Below are positions 48,301 to 59,882 of a DNA stretch of 64,000 nucleotides, piece after piece. The notes under the pieces are model-generated. The model had not been told where the DNA came from. It saw nothing but the letters and a program-made list of their open reading frames with translations, and made no database searches. Position numbers and translations under genes: made by a program. The stretch spans positions 6,450,501-6,514,500 of the forward strand of contig NC_092317.1 in assembly GCF_036785885.1 (NCBI RefSeq), written 5' to 3'. Position 1 is the stretch's first letter. Each line of letters opens with the position of its first letter. Source of the stretch: Coffea arabica (Eukaryota > Streptophyta > Magnoliopsida > Gentianales > Rubiaceae).

Positions 48301-49846
48301 AAAAAAGATTAATTAGAGAGAAAGTGAGAGATATGTATGCGTAAAGAGAAGTGTATGGATGTATGTGACAGCAGAGTTTGTGGAATAGAGATAAATTGAT
48401 AGTTGACTACTATTAAATTAGCACAAATTGCAAAAATTCAGTGATAAATTTACACTTAAAAGGTGTTGTATACAAACTGAATGATTATTTAGTCAGATAT
48501 AAGAAAAGCTGAACAAGAAAAAAAAAAGCACTTTAATCATTAGATAAACGGTTATCAATACTCCATCTAAGAAAACAACTACTTTTAAACAAGAAGTTAA
48601 CCATTTGAAATACTAGCAAGAGATAATATATGTTGCCAGCGAACTGAGTTGAACCAATTTCGGTCTAATTAAGTTGAACTCAACTTTTGACATGCTTGTA
48701 CTTGAGCTCGAAATCAATCGAACTTCTAGGATAAAAGCTCACTTCACTTGAGCTATTTAACCCTCGACTTTGATCACTGAGCTCGACTTGAGCCTTGACC
48801 GAACTGATTTGTGAGCTTTCGTATAAATCAGTTCCAGCATTTGCAGCCTTAGGTAAAAATACGACTTAATTTCTATAGGTGAAATAAAATTATTCACGGA
48901 GACCCTTCGTGAAGAAGTTAGAAACAGCCGCCACATGACTCAGGTTAATTCTATGCGGTGCGAAGTTATTCATTACTAAAAAAAGAACTCAGAAGGAAAA
49001 AAAAAAAATAGAAAGCAAGATTTGAATAATTTATATTTTTTTCCACTAATGACCATAACGACAAGAATACTTTTTTGACAGAACAATCTGACATATTGCT
49101 GGGGAAGATCTAGCTGATGAGTCATGGCTCACTAAGCCCAGTAATTACATCGTACTTTCGAACATAAACACACCCCTTTTTTTTTAATTTATTTATTTGT
49201 TTGCCTACTATAATTGTGTGCTTGCTAGGTGGAAGAATTTTTGGTGATTCTTGGAAGTTGACTAGTCCGCTGACCACCTCTCAAATTTGTGTATAACGCT
49301 GCATTCGCCAAATTTCCTTTGTGGTTCAGCTTTTCTATTAAAATACACGTAGTCTCAAATGATATTTCACTTAAAGTTTGGCCCAAATAGGAAACAAAGA
49401 AAAAGTAAATACAAATTGGAAAGATTAATCGCATATTTAGAAAGTAAATCCATTGAGATGGATGTTAAAATAAGAGACTTTCATTAAAACTATGTAGATA
49501 GCTTCAAAGAAGACATAGTGCAGTTACAAAGGTGATAGATAGATTAGATTCCTCCAAAAGCCAAAAAGAAGGTGATTAGATTAGAGTAAAGTATAATTAA
49601 CTTGATTTGTCACCAATGATCGATCATAGAAGACAGATGCGCCTCCAAGTCAACAATACTTTATTAGAATATTTTATCTTGAACGCCAACAATACTTTAT
49701 TTTGAATGCCAAGATCTTTGCTTGTGGACCCCACAAGCATGCAAAGTAATTAATTACTAATTACTTTGAAGTTTGCTATGAGCTTGATAAGTACGCATAC
49801 GCATTAAGTGATTACTAATTACATACTAATTACTTTGAATTTTCGT

Positions 49847-49920
49847 TATATAAGCTCAGTAATTAGCTCGAAGTTTCGTAAGCTATATAAGCTCAGTAGT
49901 TACCTCGAAGTTTCGTAAGT
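49847..49920 (+). repeat. 37 bp tandem duplication
   Basis: Two copies of a unit starting with TATATAAGCTCAGTA and ending CTCGAAGTTTCGTAAG, with two or three differences. Confidence 0.8.
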
Positions 49921-49945
49921 TTGGTTAGGTACGTCACTTAACCAC

Positions 49946-50058
49946 TTTTTTTTAAAAAATTTTATATAGTACGAGTGAGTGAAAGATCTTAAATTCAAAA
50001 TCTTTCATTTACACTCTTTTTTTATACTCTCCAACCCATCCCTCCACCATCATTTTAC
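49946..50058 (-). mobile_element. Degenerate SINE, minus strand
   Basis: On the minus strand, GGGATGGGTTGGAGAGTA is followed by a weak B-box (TTTTGAATTTAAGATC) and an A/T-rich tail. CACTTAAC on one side and CACTTAAAT on the other may be the remains of a target duplication. It is related to the blocks at 11800 and 34506. Confidence 0.45.
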
Positions 50059-50813
50059 CACTTAAATCACTCATTAGTTGACTAGTAGTAGGCGGCCAAG
50101 CAAGCCACGGTGCAGATAAAGGGCACTTTCTCCTATCCTGCAACAAATTTACACTTAGCAAAAGAAGCATTTGCCCATAAGCCACATTTTGGTAAAGTCT
50201 CATTTTAGAAGTAATAATACTAGTAAAGGTTTCATTCAAAGTGTCATCCATCCTTCTCATTAATTGTTTGACAATTAACTAGTGTGATGCAATAATAGTT
50301 TCTTAATTGTTTTATTTTTTTTTAAGGTGTATAAATCTTATGCTACACAAAGATGTATAGTATACACTTTTTTTAAATTTAAAAATGTTGTAATTTAGTA
50401 CTCAATATAGAACTGCTAGAGACGGGAGGTAAGGAATGAAGGTTAATTATGATGAACGGCCGAGGTGGGAAACGACTCCACACCTCTTCTAAGGAGGGAG
50501 GTTTGTCACCTGCTTAGATCCACAGTCGAAGATCTTACGAATATGTGAATTTGCATATCGATTTCGCATTTATTGTGAGATTGTGTACCATAAACTTGAT
50601 CCATATCAAAATTTGTGCTTGTACGTACCACTGCTATTTCTAAGTGTATTATATATGTCTTCTTATGTATCCATTAGGAAACATTTGCTGTACGTACCAC
50701 ACATGGTTAATAGATTGAGAGCAAACAGCAGGAGTCCTCACTATATTTTTGAAACTCCTTAATTAGTCATTGAACTATTTCTTTACTTAAAATGGTTATA
50801 CAATTAAAGAAAA

Positions 50814-51153
50814 TAGGGTAAATTACTTAGGAAGCCTCTAAACTAATTCAATTGTCAATTTTGGCCATTTATCTATTTGAAGTCTCAAACTGACCCCTCA
50901 AGAATAAAAACTATCAAATTTTGACCGTTGAATCTATTTCCATTATTCGTTTGTTGAAAAAAAAAAAAAATCTATTTCCATTATTAAAAGTTAAAACTGA
51001 TGGATCTAAGGGCAAAATTTGAAGATTCTAAGGTAAAAATGGAGCGAAGGATCAAAATTTCAGTGTTAAAGAATCAAATTGAGACTTGAAATAGAGATAG
51101 GGTCAAAATTGATGATTGAAATAGTCTAGGGACTCCTTAAGTAATTTACCTAT
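50814..51153. mobile_element. Foldback MITE with long inverted arms
   Basis: The left arm begins TAGGGTAAATTACTTAGGAA and the right arm, inverted, begins TAGGTAAATTACTTAAGGAG. The two arms stay similar for about 100 bp (both include TCAATTTTG-CC and GAAGTCTCAA or CAAGTCTCAA). The element is about 340 bp with no coding capacity. Flanks AAAGAAAATA and TATAAAAATA may be a degraded 9-10 bp duplication, which would suit a Mutator-type origin. Confidence 0.75.
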
Positions 51154-53639
51154 AAAAATATGCATAACTAACCATGCATCTAATGGAACGGAAATGCACA
51201 TTATTTCGACACAAAAAATTTTAAAAAAATAACCACACATTTCTTTTTGGCAGACAAGATGCATGTTTTAATTGGTGAATGAAAATTTATTCTAAAGAAA
51301 ATCACTGAAACAAAGAATTTTTAATATTTTAGTGTCCAGTCACGTCATTTGGTCATGAATTAATCAAAGCCATAAAACTTCTCTAAAGTAGCACGCACAC
51401 CACTGACACCAGGACCCATCGAACAGAAGAAATCCTTAACGTACGACTTAAAAGCGGGAGTTAGGGGATTTTAGGTTTACTTAAATAAACTAGTGGCCTG
51501 CTTCTAAAGAGATGAAAGCTCCCCGGACCCACAAACATAACAAAAACATCAATAACAGACATGCCCTAATCAATATCCGAACGCAATCAACATAATTGAT
51601 TTTTTTTTTTTTTTTTGGATTAAAAACAGTTGATTTAGTCACTATCAACTCTTTATCAAGCTTCCTTCTTGCCCTAATCTTTTTGTTAATCATTGATGGG
51701 TCAATGCAAAGTCTATATCGAGCTATAAGTTGCAGATTGGAGCAAAGAATGATGATACTAATTAGCTGCCTTCTTTTCTTTTTTTTTTTTCGAGTATTGA
51801 AACAATGCTAAAGATCGCAAAGAGATGACTACCAAATTTTATTTTGTAATGATAGAGGTATATAAAATTAAATTCGGCTATGTAATTCGCGCACTGAAAG
51901 ATTTAAGAAAGAATGTCTTTTAATCTATTCTGTTGACAGAAGAACTTGAAAGGACTCATTGCTCAACTGACTCCAAAGGAAATTGAAGATTGGCTGTATC
52001 CCCAAGTGTATATTCCTTAGGGACTGGACTGCTTTTCTTTTAGGAATAAGGTGTCTAGTATGACTTTCAATTTCTCCCCTTTGCTCTTTTCCTGGTAATG
52101 TCTGGAGTTTTCTTTGACTGTGTTTTGTATAATAGATTATTTGGGATAATTTTTGGAAAAAAAATATTGTAACATTTTGTTTATGTGATGTATGTGAGGT
52201 GAAAAGTTGGTTGAAAAAATATGTTAATGAAAAGTATTTCAAGACTATATAAAAGTTGAAGTAAATATCGATCACAAAATATAAGGTTTTAGCGCCTATC
52301 ACAAAAAATAAATTAGAAAAGGGCAGAGTATACTTTGTCCAAAAATTTTAGGGGGTTTAGCGTATCAGACAGGTAAATGCTGAATGAACATAGCCCCAAC
52401 TTAAATTTTAGTTACTTAGTATTAAATGATGTGGATTACTTGCAAGAAAGGGCGAAATTCTATCTTTGTTGGATTACAATTGATATTTAAGAACATTTAA
52501 TTTTTTTTATTGTTTTTGTTTTTGGTAGAATTCATTTTAGAAATTATGCATCTGTTGGTTGGTAGTCCACCTTGACGATTTTGGAAGCCCTCATTCGCTG
52601 GAATATTTCCGGCTAACAATGGCCGTCTAAATCTAAAGTTCCCAACTGTGAGGATTGAAAGGATAGAAAAGCTAATTCTATTGTTAAAGACTCAAAGTCC
52701 ATAAAGCAAAATCAAATAATCATAGCGCCGCCAAAGTCAAAAGCATATCGTGGATTATTTGCGCTGGCATGAGGAATTGCTAGTCCAGCTGATAGTGGAT
52801 TGGGGTGTTCTTTTCTTTCTTCTTCTTCCTTTGCCATTTTGGAGATACTAATACTAAAAGCGTGCTCTTCTTCTCAAGTCACAAAGGCTCAAACTTTTGG
52901 CTTTTTCCCCTTTTCCACTTTTTCTAATAAAATACCAAGTAGACAACCTATTGGCTTTTTGTCCCCTCGCCACTCTCATTTTAAAGTTTAAAAACCTCAC
53001 GTCCTGATCACACCATTCAGCTAGTGCTACCAACATTTTTTGCCCTCCTCATTATTTTCACTCCATGCTTCAACAAGGCTCCAATTATTATGCTCCAATT
53101 ATTATTAGTCTCCGGCCTTAATTTCTCCTCTCCATAAAAAAAATAAGATGAGTAATATTATTGGTTTCTCCCTCCCTCATTTGTGCTCTCTTTCTGCCTT
53201 GCCTATGTACAACTAGCTTTTCTCTTCGTTGTTTTCTTGACCTTCACCTTCACTAACAAAACACTCTCTTTTTCTGCTTTAAGATGATTAACTCTTGATA
53301 GTCTCTTTTTCGGAGTAATAAATGAAGGTAAATAGCTAGACTTTTTTAGAGGATATGAACCAACATAAAATATGTTGATAGGTAGTATTCGGGTGTGATT
53401 CAAAATGAACAAAAGAGATTAATTACCTTTTACCCCTTACGTTTTAGCATTATCATATAATTCTTCTATAGTTTCGAAATCTACAATTTACCTTCTTTGG
53501 CTTGGGGTAAAATCAGTGGCTCTCTTTGTGTCCCTTGTTTTTTGTCCTATTTTTAAAAAATAAGTTCTTTTTTTTACAACTTTGTCCACAACAACATAAA
53601 ATAGTCCAAAATACTTAAAAATCACAATTTTTCTTTCTT
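51154..53639. other. Gene-free interval
   Basis: AT-rich, with a T-tract at 51599-51617. Several frames of 60-125 codons exist on both strands. None has a motif, a plausible composition or a splice context that I would defend. Confidence 0.35.
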
Positions 53640-54010
53640 TTCTTTCTCCTCCCCCACCTTAACCAACTACAACTGGTGCCCTCCTCCTTTTTTTCCCCAT
53701 CTCTCTCTCTCTCCCCCTCCTGCCTTCCTCCCTTTTCCTCCTTTTCCTCTCATCTTTCTTTTTCCCCTCCTTCTCCCTCCCTCCCTTTTCCTCTTCGCCC
53801 TCACCTTCTCCTCCCCCTCTCCCTTCTCCCTGCCTGTTCTCCCTTCCCCTTCCCCTCTGGTCATAAGGTAAGAAGAGGGAAGAAAAGGGAGGGAGAGAGA
53901 GAGAGAGAGGGAATGAAGTGGTGACGGCTGCCCATGGGCAGTAGGGAGGAAGTAGGAGGAAGTGTAGCGTGGTATGGAGAGGAAGGAAAAGAAAGGAAAA
54001 AAAAAGAAAA
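53640..54010. repeat. Polypyrimidine block followed by a polypurine block
   Basis: About 53640-53860 is almost pure C/T on the plus strand (for example CTCCCTCCCTCCCTTTTCC words). About 53866-54010 is almost pure A/G. The two halves are roughly complementary and could fold back, and each half has mirror symmetry suited to triplex DNA. It may be the core of a larger terminal-repeat element; the flank near 53425 (TTACCTTTTACCCCTTACG) resembles the ends of some plant MITEs. Confidence 0.7.
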
Positions 54011-54118
54011 AAAAATCTTCAAATCCTCAAATATATAAAGTTCCTTTTATAATTTCTACAATAAGTTACAATAAAATTTTATAAAAACATTCAAAAATCT
54101 TATCACCCAAACCGACCC

Positions 54119-54297
54119 AATGATGGTATCTAAAATTATAAAGGTACAAAGGGCAGTAGTATAATCACGACTGTTTCTTGGAGGGGCTTTCTGGTATGTT
54201 TTGAGAACTCCAAATGATGGTATCTAAAATTATAATCAGGGAGTAAAGCTCCTGAAAAAGCTAAAGTGAAGCGTGGAAAAAGCTAAAGTGAAGCGTA
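54119..54297 (+). repeat. Direct repeats: 23 bp dispersed pair and 22-23 bp tandem pair
   Basis: AATGATGGTATCTAAAATT (plus ATAA) occurs at 54119-54141 and again at 54213-54235. Just downstream, GAAAAAGCTAAAGTGAAGCG occurs twice in tandem between 54254 and 54297. Confidence 0.8.
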
Positions 54298-56232
54298 CTT
54301 ACCATTACCAAGTAGAGGATTGGTATACAAAATAATACTAAATTCACAAAGTCTCCCAGCTTTCTTTATCACATCAACTGCAGAGGTCTTGTAGTAGGAC
54401 GTGTTCACTCACAACAGGACCTGTCCAGTGTAATAATACGCACAGGTCCGGCCTCATTTCTAACACAGATGCAGCAAGTGTGGGAAAACAAACATGAAGA
54501 GTCCCTGACGTGGCTCACTGCCTTGCTTAGAAATATGACCCAAAAAAAAAGTGATTTGATGAAAACTTGGTGACATGTCCCTATGTTGTGGATTCAAGTG
54601 GGCATAAACTACTGTATATGCCCAAAACAAAAATCCAAGATGGAGTTAGAACCAATTTTGAGAACCAACCCATTCTTTCCATCAATAAGGATGTTTGTAA
54701 TTTTTTTTTTTTTTGGGGGGGAGGGGCCATGGTGAGGGTAAGGTTCTTCCTTTGTTCTGTGAAAATGTGGAAGTTGAAGGAGACGACAACTGCAATTAGT
54801 GAAATTGCACAAACAATTCAAGAAATAGTTTTGAGGCTAAGATGAAGACAAGGGGTGATGTCAAAAAAAAAAAAAAAAAAAAAAAAAAAATTCCGTCGGC
54901 CCGCAACACAGCCCAACAATTTCCTGGGTCACTTGGGCCTGAGCCCCTAGCTGTCCATTTTCTGAATCGTATTAATATTTGAATATATGTAGACGAGAGC
55001 TCGTGCGACTCTATTAATGCATTACTCATAAAATTTATGTACCAGTGATTTTCTGAATCGACAAGTAAGACGATATTACTTAATCCCTGATTTGAATAAT
55101 GCAACAGAAATGAGATTTCAGTACATACATGATTTTAATTTGTTAATTAGAGAGGTCTAAATTTCGAGCAAACAAGAACGTAGGACGATTAAATTACCGA
55201 GGTCAACGTAGGGATTGCATAGTTCAGCCTGTTGCTAAAATTACCTACATGTTTTTTTTTTTTTTTTGAGTGGGAATCATTTTGCCTCAATTAAATGGCA
55301 TCACCTGACAGCTTGGATTGTGTCACTTGATCTATGATTAATGGTCTTCAGTCAATTCAGAACCCAAACAAGTATTTCTGGCCTCAAATAGCGGACGGAC
55401 AATCGGACACGTGAATGAGGAAAGATGTTCTTTCTTTAAGGTAGTAAGGGGAAAGATAACATATTCGCGAAAGTAAACCAAAGTCAACCCTTAATCCCAA
55501 GAAAACCCCTTAATATTTTCTCTAGCTGTTGTTGAAAATGGCAGTCATGAAAGCTGTTAATGGTCTGATTGCCAAAAAAAAAAAAAAACTTGTGGTGGCA
55601 AAGCTGAAATTAATTATCAGAGATAACCATTCATTCTGGAGGCTTGATTACGATGATAGTGAGGTCGGATATCAGTTTTAGGGTTAATGTCAGTATTGCT
55701 CATCCATACAAGCTAGTTTAATAAATATGAAAGAATTAATTACCACTCCAGTCAGTCCTAGATTAAAAGCCTCTAAATACAATCCTTTATTGTTCAATTT
55801 CACAAATTAAAAAAAAAAAAAAAACATTGCAATAGTTGCACTAATAACAAAAAGTACATCAAACATGACGAAAAGTATCTAGAGATTTGAAAATCAATCT
55901 ATACAACAGATGTGAAAAATAATAAATATGATAATAATATTGAAACTTCAAGGAGAGTATCTTCCAGTAGAGCTGTGCATGTTTTCTAATTGTGAAATCT
56001 TATAAAATCTCCTTTAATCTGAAAGAGAAATTTAATCAGAATAAACATGAGAAATTCCAGATCCAAGAAATCAGATCTACAAAATCTCTCAAATCTTATT
56101 AAAAATCTACAAATAAAAATGATTTCTTTTATAATTCTTAGTATCAGCATGAACCAACTCGTGTGGAATTTGGACCCTCTATGGATCATGTTTTGATATT
56201 GCCAATCAACACTCATTTATATATCTTCCTAT
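54298..56232. other. Gene-free interval
   Basis: Contains T and A homopolymers (54699-54713; 54861-54890; 55252-55267; 55576-55589), an adjoining G-rich patch at 54714-54726, and AT-rich sequence. No gene was recognised. Confidence 0.4.
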
Positions 56233-56943
56233 TTACGCATTGGGAACTCGTCTAGTGGCAGCTGCGGCGAAGACGAAGATGATCAGCAAACATAGGCCAA
56301 AAAGGGACCAAGACATGAGCTTGAGAGAGAGTGGGAAAGGAACCGTTAGAGCAAATAAGAAGGCTGTGAAAATTGATAGCTTTGCCACCAGCATCAAAGC
56401 ACGTCTAAAGTTTGGGAAAGTGAAGGAGATGAAGTTAGACACAAAAACAGAGGCGAAGGCAAAGAGCATAGCAAGAGAGAGCAAGTGCATGAGGAGTGGG
56501 AGTTTGATTTGGGGTTGAAGGGATTGAAGAGCTATCTCCACTGCCGAAGTCAAGCAAAATGCAACGATTACAGCTCCCCAATCAAAATGATATGCTGCAT
56601 AGTTAACTTGATGAACATCACTGGAAACTGTTCCACCTGGTTGTGGATCAATCCTGTGCTCCTCAAGTTGATGAGCAGCCTCGAGGTCAAGAGCAGAAGA
56701 AGAAGGTGGGATATCTGGGGTGGCTGTTGTTGACGGGGGTGAGGTTGAAAAGAGCAGGGTCAAATTCCCTAATGCCGTGCATGATGAATTAAAGGACGTG
56801 CGGATGGCTGCCCTTTTCTGAGCGCAATAGGCCGATATTTTCCTATAACAAGTTCCTAGCCCGGAATCCATTTGATTTCTACTTTGAGCAATGGCTTGAA
56901 GATTGGATTCCGAAGAATGTACCAGAGTTATGCAAAATTTCAA
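56233..56943 (-). CDS. Unrecognised four-helix membrane protein, longer relative
   Basis: 236 residues from the first ATG at 56943. A second in-frame ATG at 56871 (MDSGLGTCYRK) would give 212 residues and aligns better with the start of the two 170-residue relatives. The N-terminal half is polar and rich in Ser, Thr and Pro (STSPPSTTATPDIPPSS). Four hydrophobic helices then follow, as in the relatives. The best shared run is FPLSLKLMSWSLFGL, against FPLWLKLISWSIYAL in the 170-residue proteins, with the same helix spacing. The family and function are unknown to me. It sits between the two duplicated segments on the same strand. The upstream palindromic TACTATATATAGTA (about 56998-57011) is a possible TATA element. 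Confidence 0.68.
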   Translation of the reverse strand: MKFCITLVHSSESNLQAIAQSRNQMDSGLGTCYRKISAYCAQKRAAIRTSFNSSCTALGNLTLLFSTSPPSTTATPDIPPSSSALDLEAAHQLEEHRIDPQPGGTVSSDVHQVNYAAYHFDWGAVIVAFCLTSAVEIALQSLQPQIKLPLLMHLLSLAMLFAFASVFVSNFISFTFPNFRRALMLVAKLSIFTAFLFALTVPFPLSLKLMSWSLFGLCLLIIFVFAAAATRRVPNA

Positions 56944-57037
56944 ATTAAGGATGGTTGAGAAGGGATGAGCTGAAGAGTGATAAGCACGTAGTACTACGTA
57001 CTATATATAGTAGTTAATGCTAAAGGGAACATGGTCC

Positions 57038-57390
57038 CTGAGGAGGGTTATTTATTTTAGTGTGTGTAGTGTGTGTGAGAGAAAGAAAGGAAGGCAAAAA
57101 AAAGGGCCCTTCTATTTTCTTGGGTTTTTTGAGGGGTTAATCAATGTGTGTAGTGTGTGTGAGAGAAAGGAAGAAAAGAATAAAAAAAAGGGCCCTTCTT
57201 TTCTTGGGGTTTTAAGGGGTTAATCAGTGTGTGTACTGTGTGAGAGAGAGAGAGGAGAATGCCTCTCTAGATTGGGGAATTAGGGCGGGCGGGAGGGGTG
57301 GGAAAGGGCACGTGTCAGTTGGGATTATGCAAAAAATGAGCGTGTGGGGGAGGGGGGTTTAGACTGTTTAGTTGACTATGACTTGGTGTA
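57038..57390. repeat. Upstream module, copy 1
   Basis: Matches 59523-59882 end to end, from CTGAGGAGGGTTATTTATTT to TTGACTATGACTTGGTGTA. It has three internal repeats, each with GTGTGTGAGAGA followed in the first two by AAAGGGCCCTTCT and CTTGGG. It lies just upstream of the minus-strand gene at 56233-56943, so it may be part of its promoter region. Confidence 0.9.
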
Positions 57391-57882
57391 GTTAATTGAT
57401 AAGAGCAATTAAGCTGGGGATATCTGGGGTGAGCAGCCTCGAGGTCAAGAGCAAAATAAGAAGGGTGTGGCCATAGCAAGACTTTTTATTTCATATCTTT
57501 CCTCTGTTGGTTATTAATACTAGTATTAGTAATTTTCAATTATCATTTCAGCTTTGCATCATTAATAGAGGTTTGAAGTGGTTTGTTGATGAAGTTAGTC
57601 TTAGTTTTGTTTAGGAAAAATGATATATTAGCACTCTTAAAAATGTTTCTAACACTTTATCCTTTCTATCCTTACTTTAAAAGCACAAAGAGAGCGGAGG
57701 ATGGAGTGGGTGAGACTTTTCTTGAGAGTGTCAATAACATCCCCCTTTCCTTCTTATCTGTTGGTGGTGGACTGGCTGTGGGTGGTCAACAAGAATATGT
57801 TGTCAAGAGTATTATCTGACATAGCAAGACAGATCCATTAAGGTAACTGCTCAATTGGGAGAACGTAAAGAGAGAGAGATGC
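57391..57882. other. Short intergenic interval
   Basis: Apart from the filler-like repeat at 57413-57462, I see nothing definable before the SINE. Confidence 0.4.
57413..57462 (+). repeat. Filler-like copy of coding DNA from the 56.2 kb gene
   Basis: GATATCTGGGGTG and TGAGCAGCCTCGAGGTCAAG (plus AGCA) occur here one after the other. Both also occur inside the coding region at about 56709-56721 and 56672-56695, but in the opposite order and farther apart. Confidence 0.8.
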
Positions 57883-58095
57883 CCCAGGGCATATGTCGCA
57901 GCAGCGGTTGAGGGGTCGGACTTGTGTTGCTGATTTTTCCACCGACCAGAGTTTGATTCGTATCCGCTGCGTCGTAAATTCTGACTCACCCGGAAAAGCT
58001 GTATGGGGTTGTCGACTTCTCTCCGATTTGGTGTGCCGGCTCGGGTCCTAAGGGGTCGGGTAGGGGCATGTTCCGGGTTAAAAAAAAAAAAAAAA
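57883..58095 (+). mobile_element. tRNA-related SINE with poly(A) tail
   Basis: GC-rich against its surroundings. It has an A-box-like GCAGCGGTTGAGG near 57903, a B-box-like GTTTGATTCGTATCC near 57950 and a terminal A run at 58080-58095. Flanks AGAGATGC (left) and AGAGGATGC (right) may be the target duplication. It is distinct from the SINE at 16184-16348 in sequence. Confidence 0.7.
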
Positions 58096-59522
58096 GAGGA
58101 TGCTTTTGCAAACTGATAGTTTGATATCAAACATTGTAGTGAATATCATGCTGTGTCTAATGAATTTCGAGCTCATCTTCTCAACATATAACCAAAACAA
58201 AACAAAAAAATAAGAAAAAATAAAATCTCCTCAACATAAACTAAACCTTAGCTGCACTTTGTTATCGTACAATGATAAAACCCATCATCCATATTTAACC
58301 AAAATAATTGGAAAAGATTGATGAATTGTTTAAATGACCGTCGTAGAGTTACAAACCTTATTTCTCCATTTGGACTTATTTCTCTTCTCCCATAGTTGCC
58401 ATGTAATGTCAAAAATAAAATAAAATAAAATAAAATTCGTGCAGCCCAAAGAACAAGACTTGTAAACTCTTTTTATGAGTCCCATAATCACCACTAGTAA
58501 ATAATACTAATAACAAATGCACACTCGATGTGTGTGCAAGAAAGGAATGTCTAATATTTATAGTGAATGAATTTTGTATAAAATTTTCATTATTAATGCA
58601 AATTTTAATCTTTTAAATTTGTTTGATGGAATGATTGTTATGTTGGCATTTACTGCTTAAGAGTAGCTATACTGAAAAATATGTTTAAATAGTAAATTAA
58701 AAAATGCTAATAGGTAGTTATGTTGACAACGTGAATTTGGGTAGTTAATAAGTATAATTTTTTGCAAGGGTAAATATGAAAGTACACAACAAAATGTTTA
58801 CACCCAACCACCCTTCTCTCGCTTTATATATATAGTATGTATAGATGATCTACACTCCGAAGTTAAAAAAAAAAAAATCAAAAAACCCTTAAATTTGGTG
58901 TGTACACAAATGACATCTACAAGTCAGGACTGTTGGTGGTGGACGAATGGATCAAATCTTTTACTAGCAACAATTAATGCAATAGCCAAAGGGTCCAGCA
59001 TCGGCCATGCATTCTGCAGGATATTTTTAGAGATTTTCTTAATTATGCTAATAAATACTATATTCAAATAAAATCCCTCAGAAAGGGATGCAACTTAAAT
59101 ATCCAAGTAACGCAAAAGAAAAGAAATCAAAGAAAACAAGCTTTGATTTGAGTCGTTCATAACGGGTCTGGCCCAACTGAGGTGATTTAGATAACCAAAA
59201 AAAAAAAAAAAGAGTAAATGGTCCAAAAAATTAGCCTGTGAATGTTCATTCATTGAGACATGAAGCTCAAGAATTCAACCAGGCTGTAATGGTTCTTAAC
59301 AAATGATCACTGCTGACTGGTGTGATTGTATGAACTATTCCATAGTTTTTTCATCTTTTTTTCCTTTTTGGTTCCTTTCAAGCCATGAAATTATGGTGAA
59401 GTTTAGATATATTTCTTGCGCCACAATTGAGATCAAGTACAGGTTTCAAAACAGATTGATCCATCAAACTCGTGTACCTTGCTGTATCATTGCTGCATGA
59501 CATGACCCTTTTCTTGGTTGGG
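58096..59522. other. Gene-free AT-rich interval
   Basis: Contains a (AAAAT)n run near 58410-58435 and A-tracts. No coding sequence was recognised. Confidence 0.4.
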
Positions 59523-59882
59523 CTGAGGAGGGTTATTTATTTTAGTGTGTGTAGTGTGTGTGAGAGAAAGAAAGGAAGGCAAAAAAAAAAAGGGCCCTTC
59601 TCTTTTCTTGGGTTTTTGAGGGGTTAATCAGTGTGTGTAGTGTGTGTGAGAGAAGGAAGAAAAGAATAATAAAAAAAAGGGCCCTTCTTTTCTTGGGATT
59701 TTAAGGGGGTTAATCAGTGTGTGTACTGTGTGAGAGAGAAAGAGAGGAAAATGGCTGTCTAGATTGGGGAATTAGGGGCAGAGGGAGGGATGGGAAAGGG
59801 CACGTGCCAGTTGGGATTATGCCAAAAATGAGCGTGTGGGGGAGGGGGGTTTAGACTGTTTAGTTGACTATGACTTGGTGTA
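59523..59882. repeat. Upstream module, copy 2, fused to segment copy B
   Basis: Near-identical to 57038-57390 including the three internal repeats. It ends exactly where similarity to segment copy A begins (59881), with a few bases of overlap (TATA) at the join. Confidence 0.9.

Larger units (their letters stand above)
46110..50813. other. Gene-free AT-rich interval
   Basis: 4.7 kb of low-complexity-prone sequence. It holds a GT/purine-skewed stretch around 47880-48400 (many GTGTGT and TGTATG words), a GAGCTCGA-word repeat at about 48640-48850, a 37 bp tandem duplication at 49847-49920 and a SINE-like block at 49946-50058. No gene was recognised. Confidence 0.4.

Noticed and set aside
48640-48850. 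GAGCTCGA-rich repeat, similar to that at 40310-40680
   Set aside because: Clearly repetitive, but no terminal repeats or target duplication could be fixed, so it is not called as a defined element.
51925-52302. 125-codon minus-strand frame
   Set aside because: AT-rich, Phe/Ile/Tyr-rich product without motif. Expected by chance in this composition.
53667-53924. Open frames on both strands in the pyrimidine/purine block
   Set aside because: Low-complexity products of only Ser/Pro/Leu/Phe or Arg/Gly/Glu/Lys. They reflect base composition, not a gene.
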